This document shows, in pieces, positions 62,965 through 64,000 of a stretch of 64,000 bases of DNA (the first letter of the stretch is position 1; every line of letters starts with the position of its first letter). The notes under the pieces are model-generated. The model was not told the origin of the DNA, did no database searches, and saw only the letters and a list, made by a program, of their open reading frames with translations. The DNA lies in the NCBI GenBank assembly GCA_029339505.1, contig JAQISU010000036.1, positions 1,022,501-1,086,500 of the forward strand, given 5' to 3'. The stretch comes from Unio delphinus. Lineage: Eukaryota > Mollusca > Bivalvia > Unionida > Unionidae. The position numbers and the translations under genes are program-made.

Positions 62965-62968
62965 TTAA

Positions 62969-63166
62969 ATATGTCAACGTGTTAGCGTTTGTTTGATCGG
63001 AAAATAACTCCAACAGGCCAAGCATAAGACAACAATGGTTGCGTCCCTTGATAAAGTAGTTCCTAGCGCGTGGACACCATGACTGAGGCGATTGGTCTGA
63101 GATGAATAGACTGAGATAAGGGAAGTAAGGTTAGCAAAACAGCTAGATTTCTCTGTCGCTTGAGTG

Positions 63167-63224
<58 letters not shown>

Positions 63225-63460
63225 GTAGCTAGGTAGCTAGGTAGCTAGATAGATAAATAGATAAATAGATCGAAAATAGATAGATAGAGAGACAGACAGA
63301 CAGTCAGACAGATAGATATATAGATGTCATATCAAGTTCTATTCCAAGTTACTTCCCAAGATATCAAATTTGTACTTTGCACAAAATATAAATCCAGCAC
63401 TCGTGGAGTGCAAAGACAACGACCAGTTTATGTGTTTTCAAAAGTAAATAAGATTTGTAC
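62969..63460 (-). other. Intron sequence with GATA-family microsatellite
   Basis: Between the right end of the TIR element and module-B exon a. It contains about 16 GATA repeats with TAGG/TAGC variants and a GACA tail at 63163-63320. Nothing else recognised. Confidence 0.8.
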
Positions 63461-63629
63461 CCAGTTATTGGATCTGCTATAATCGCTCGTGGTTCATATA
63501 CGCTGCTGTTGATAATTGTTTTCTGGATAGATCCGTCAAAGGTGAGAGCGGCGATAATGTCATTCCCTGTGTCTGTGTAAAAGAGGAGTCTTGACAGGGC
63601 ATCTACTGCAATTCCATCAGTTACAGAGA
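63461..63629 (-). CDS. LRP module B, exon a (YWTD blade 2)
   Basis: 169-bp exon, phase 1 to 2, acceptor ttattcag, donor GG|GTACAA. It codes VTDGIAVDALSRLLFYTDTG, then NDIIAALTFDGS and EPRAIIADP. This is one YWTD blade with the motif as FYTD, the DG turn and the conserved EPRAI strand of LRP propellers. Its partner is exon a of module A (48411-48579), of the same length. The next coding exon lies 8.6 kb away at 54846 because of an intron loaded with mobile elements. Confidence 0.88.
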
Positions 63630-63773
63630 CTGAATAAAATTAAATTAATCACCAATTTGAAATAAGAAATACGATAGTGACATTTAACATTACATAGTAA
63701 GTTAAGACCAAATGAGGATTAAAAGAAAACAATGTTTTCAAACAAAGCAAAAGCTAAATCGTACTTAAAGGAG

Positions 63774-63775
<2 letters not shown>

Positions 63776-63859
<84 letters not shown>
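63776..63859. repeat. (AT)n microsatellite
   Basis: About 40 uninterrupted AT repeats upstream (on the gene strand) of module-B exon a. Self-complementary and prone to cruciform formation. No coding exon was found from 63630 to the window end. Confidence 0.95.
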
Positions 63860-63861
<2 letters not shown>

Positions 63862-64000
63862 GTAATCGGGTATTTGTTTCCCTCAGTCCTCATAATATAC
63901 CATAACGTAAAACAATGTCATGCATGCAATAAAGAATAAAGAAGGATAACTCGTGTATTTCTTCTGTCAAAATCCACACTGATTTGTGAATATTTAAATT

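Larger units (their letters stand above)
43783..63629 (-). other. LRP-like gene: two propeller-EGF modules, 11 exons
   Basis: Predicted minus-strand gene segment with 11 exons, ordered B-a, B-b, B-c, B-d, B-e, A-f, A-a, A-b, A-c, A-d, A-e. Every exon-exon junction is in phase when joined. LDL-receptor-related proteins are membrane receptors whose extracellular part alternates six-bladed YWTD beta-propellers with EGF domains; they bind Wnt-pathway ligands (LRP5/6), agrin (LRP4) or lipoproteins. Each module here is one propeller plus one LRP-type EGF, as in LRP4/5/6. No LDL-receptor class A repeat, membrane segment or cytoplasmic tail lies in this window. The 5' end (first exon of module B and anything before it) is beyond 64000. 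The 3' continuation is probably the EGF exons at 41.2 kb and in the array. The orthologue cannot be fixed from two modules. Confidence 0.85.

Overview
The window is animal nuclear DNA: AT-rich, with large introns, short phase-matched exons, abundant microsatellites and mobile-element remains. The repertoire (a secreted-side LRP/EGF gene, P2X7-C-like zinc domains, Crypton-type recombinase relics, tRNA-SINE, GATA and GA microsatellites) fits a lophotrochozoan invertebrate, most likely a mollusc and perhaps a bivalve. That assignment is inference from general knowledge, not a database match.

Left part (1-41.5 kb). Ten head-to-tail copies of a 3.68-3.86 kb unit fill 1-38251, and position 1 falls almost exactly on a unit boundary. 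Each unit is a dimer of two anciently diverged 1.93 kb monomers, so the array is a higher-order repeat. On the minus strand every unit has one intact 114-bp, phase 1-1 EGF exon in the first monomer and one dead EGF exon in the second. Units 1-2 share a deletion of about 184 bp. At the right edge a diverged single monomer (38.25-41.03 kb, interrupted by an 812-bp solo-LTR-like insertion) and the start of another (with an EGF exon at 41.2 kb) look like the unamplified ancestral form. The window thus has 12 intact, in-phase EGF exons.

Right part (43.8-63.6 kb). Eleven minus-strand exons encode LDL-receptor-related (LRP) modules, each a six-bladed YWTD propeller followed by an LRP-type EGF. Module A is complete (exons f-a-b-c-d-e, 49510 down to 43783). 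Module B lacks only its first exon, which must lie beyond 64000. Corresponding exons have identical lengths and phases (169, 128, 160, 110, 129 bp), so the modules arose by duplication inside the gene. The last module-A exon ends in phase 1, like the EGF exons of the array. A single minus-strand gene encoding LRP modules followed by a long poly-EGF tract is therefore the simplest model, though splicing across 41-44 kb is not proven.

The 8.6-kb intron between module-B exons a and b holds a perfect-looking foldback element (55.5 kb), a decayed Crypton/DUF3504-type tyrosine recombinase copy (56.5-58.0 kb) and a 4.6-kb TIR element (58356-62964) with TTAA-type flanks. That element carries a three-exon gene with a P2X7 C-terminal-like cysteine domain plus unrecognised ORFs. 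No bacterial features, CRISPR arrays, rRNA or functional tRNA genes were seen.
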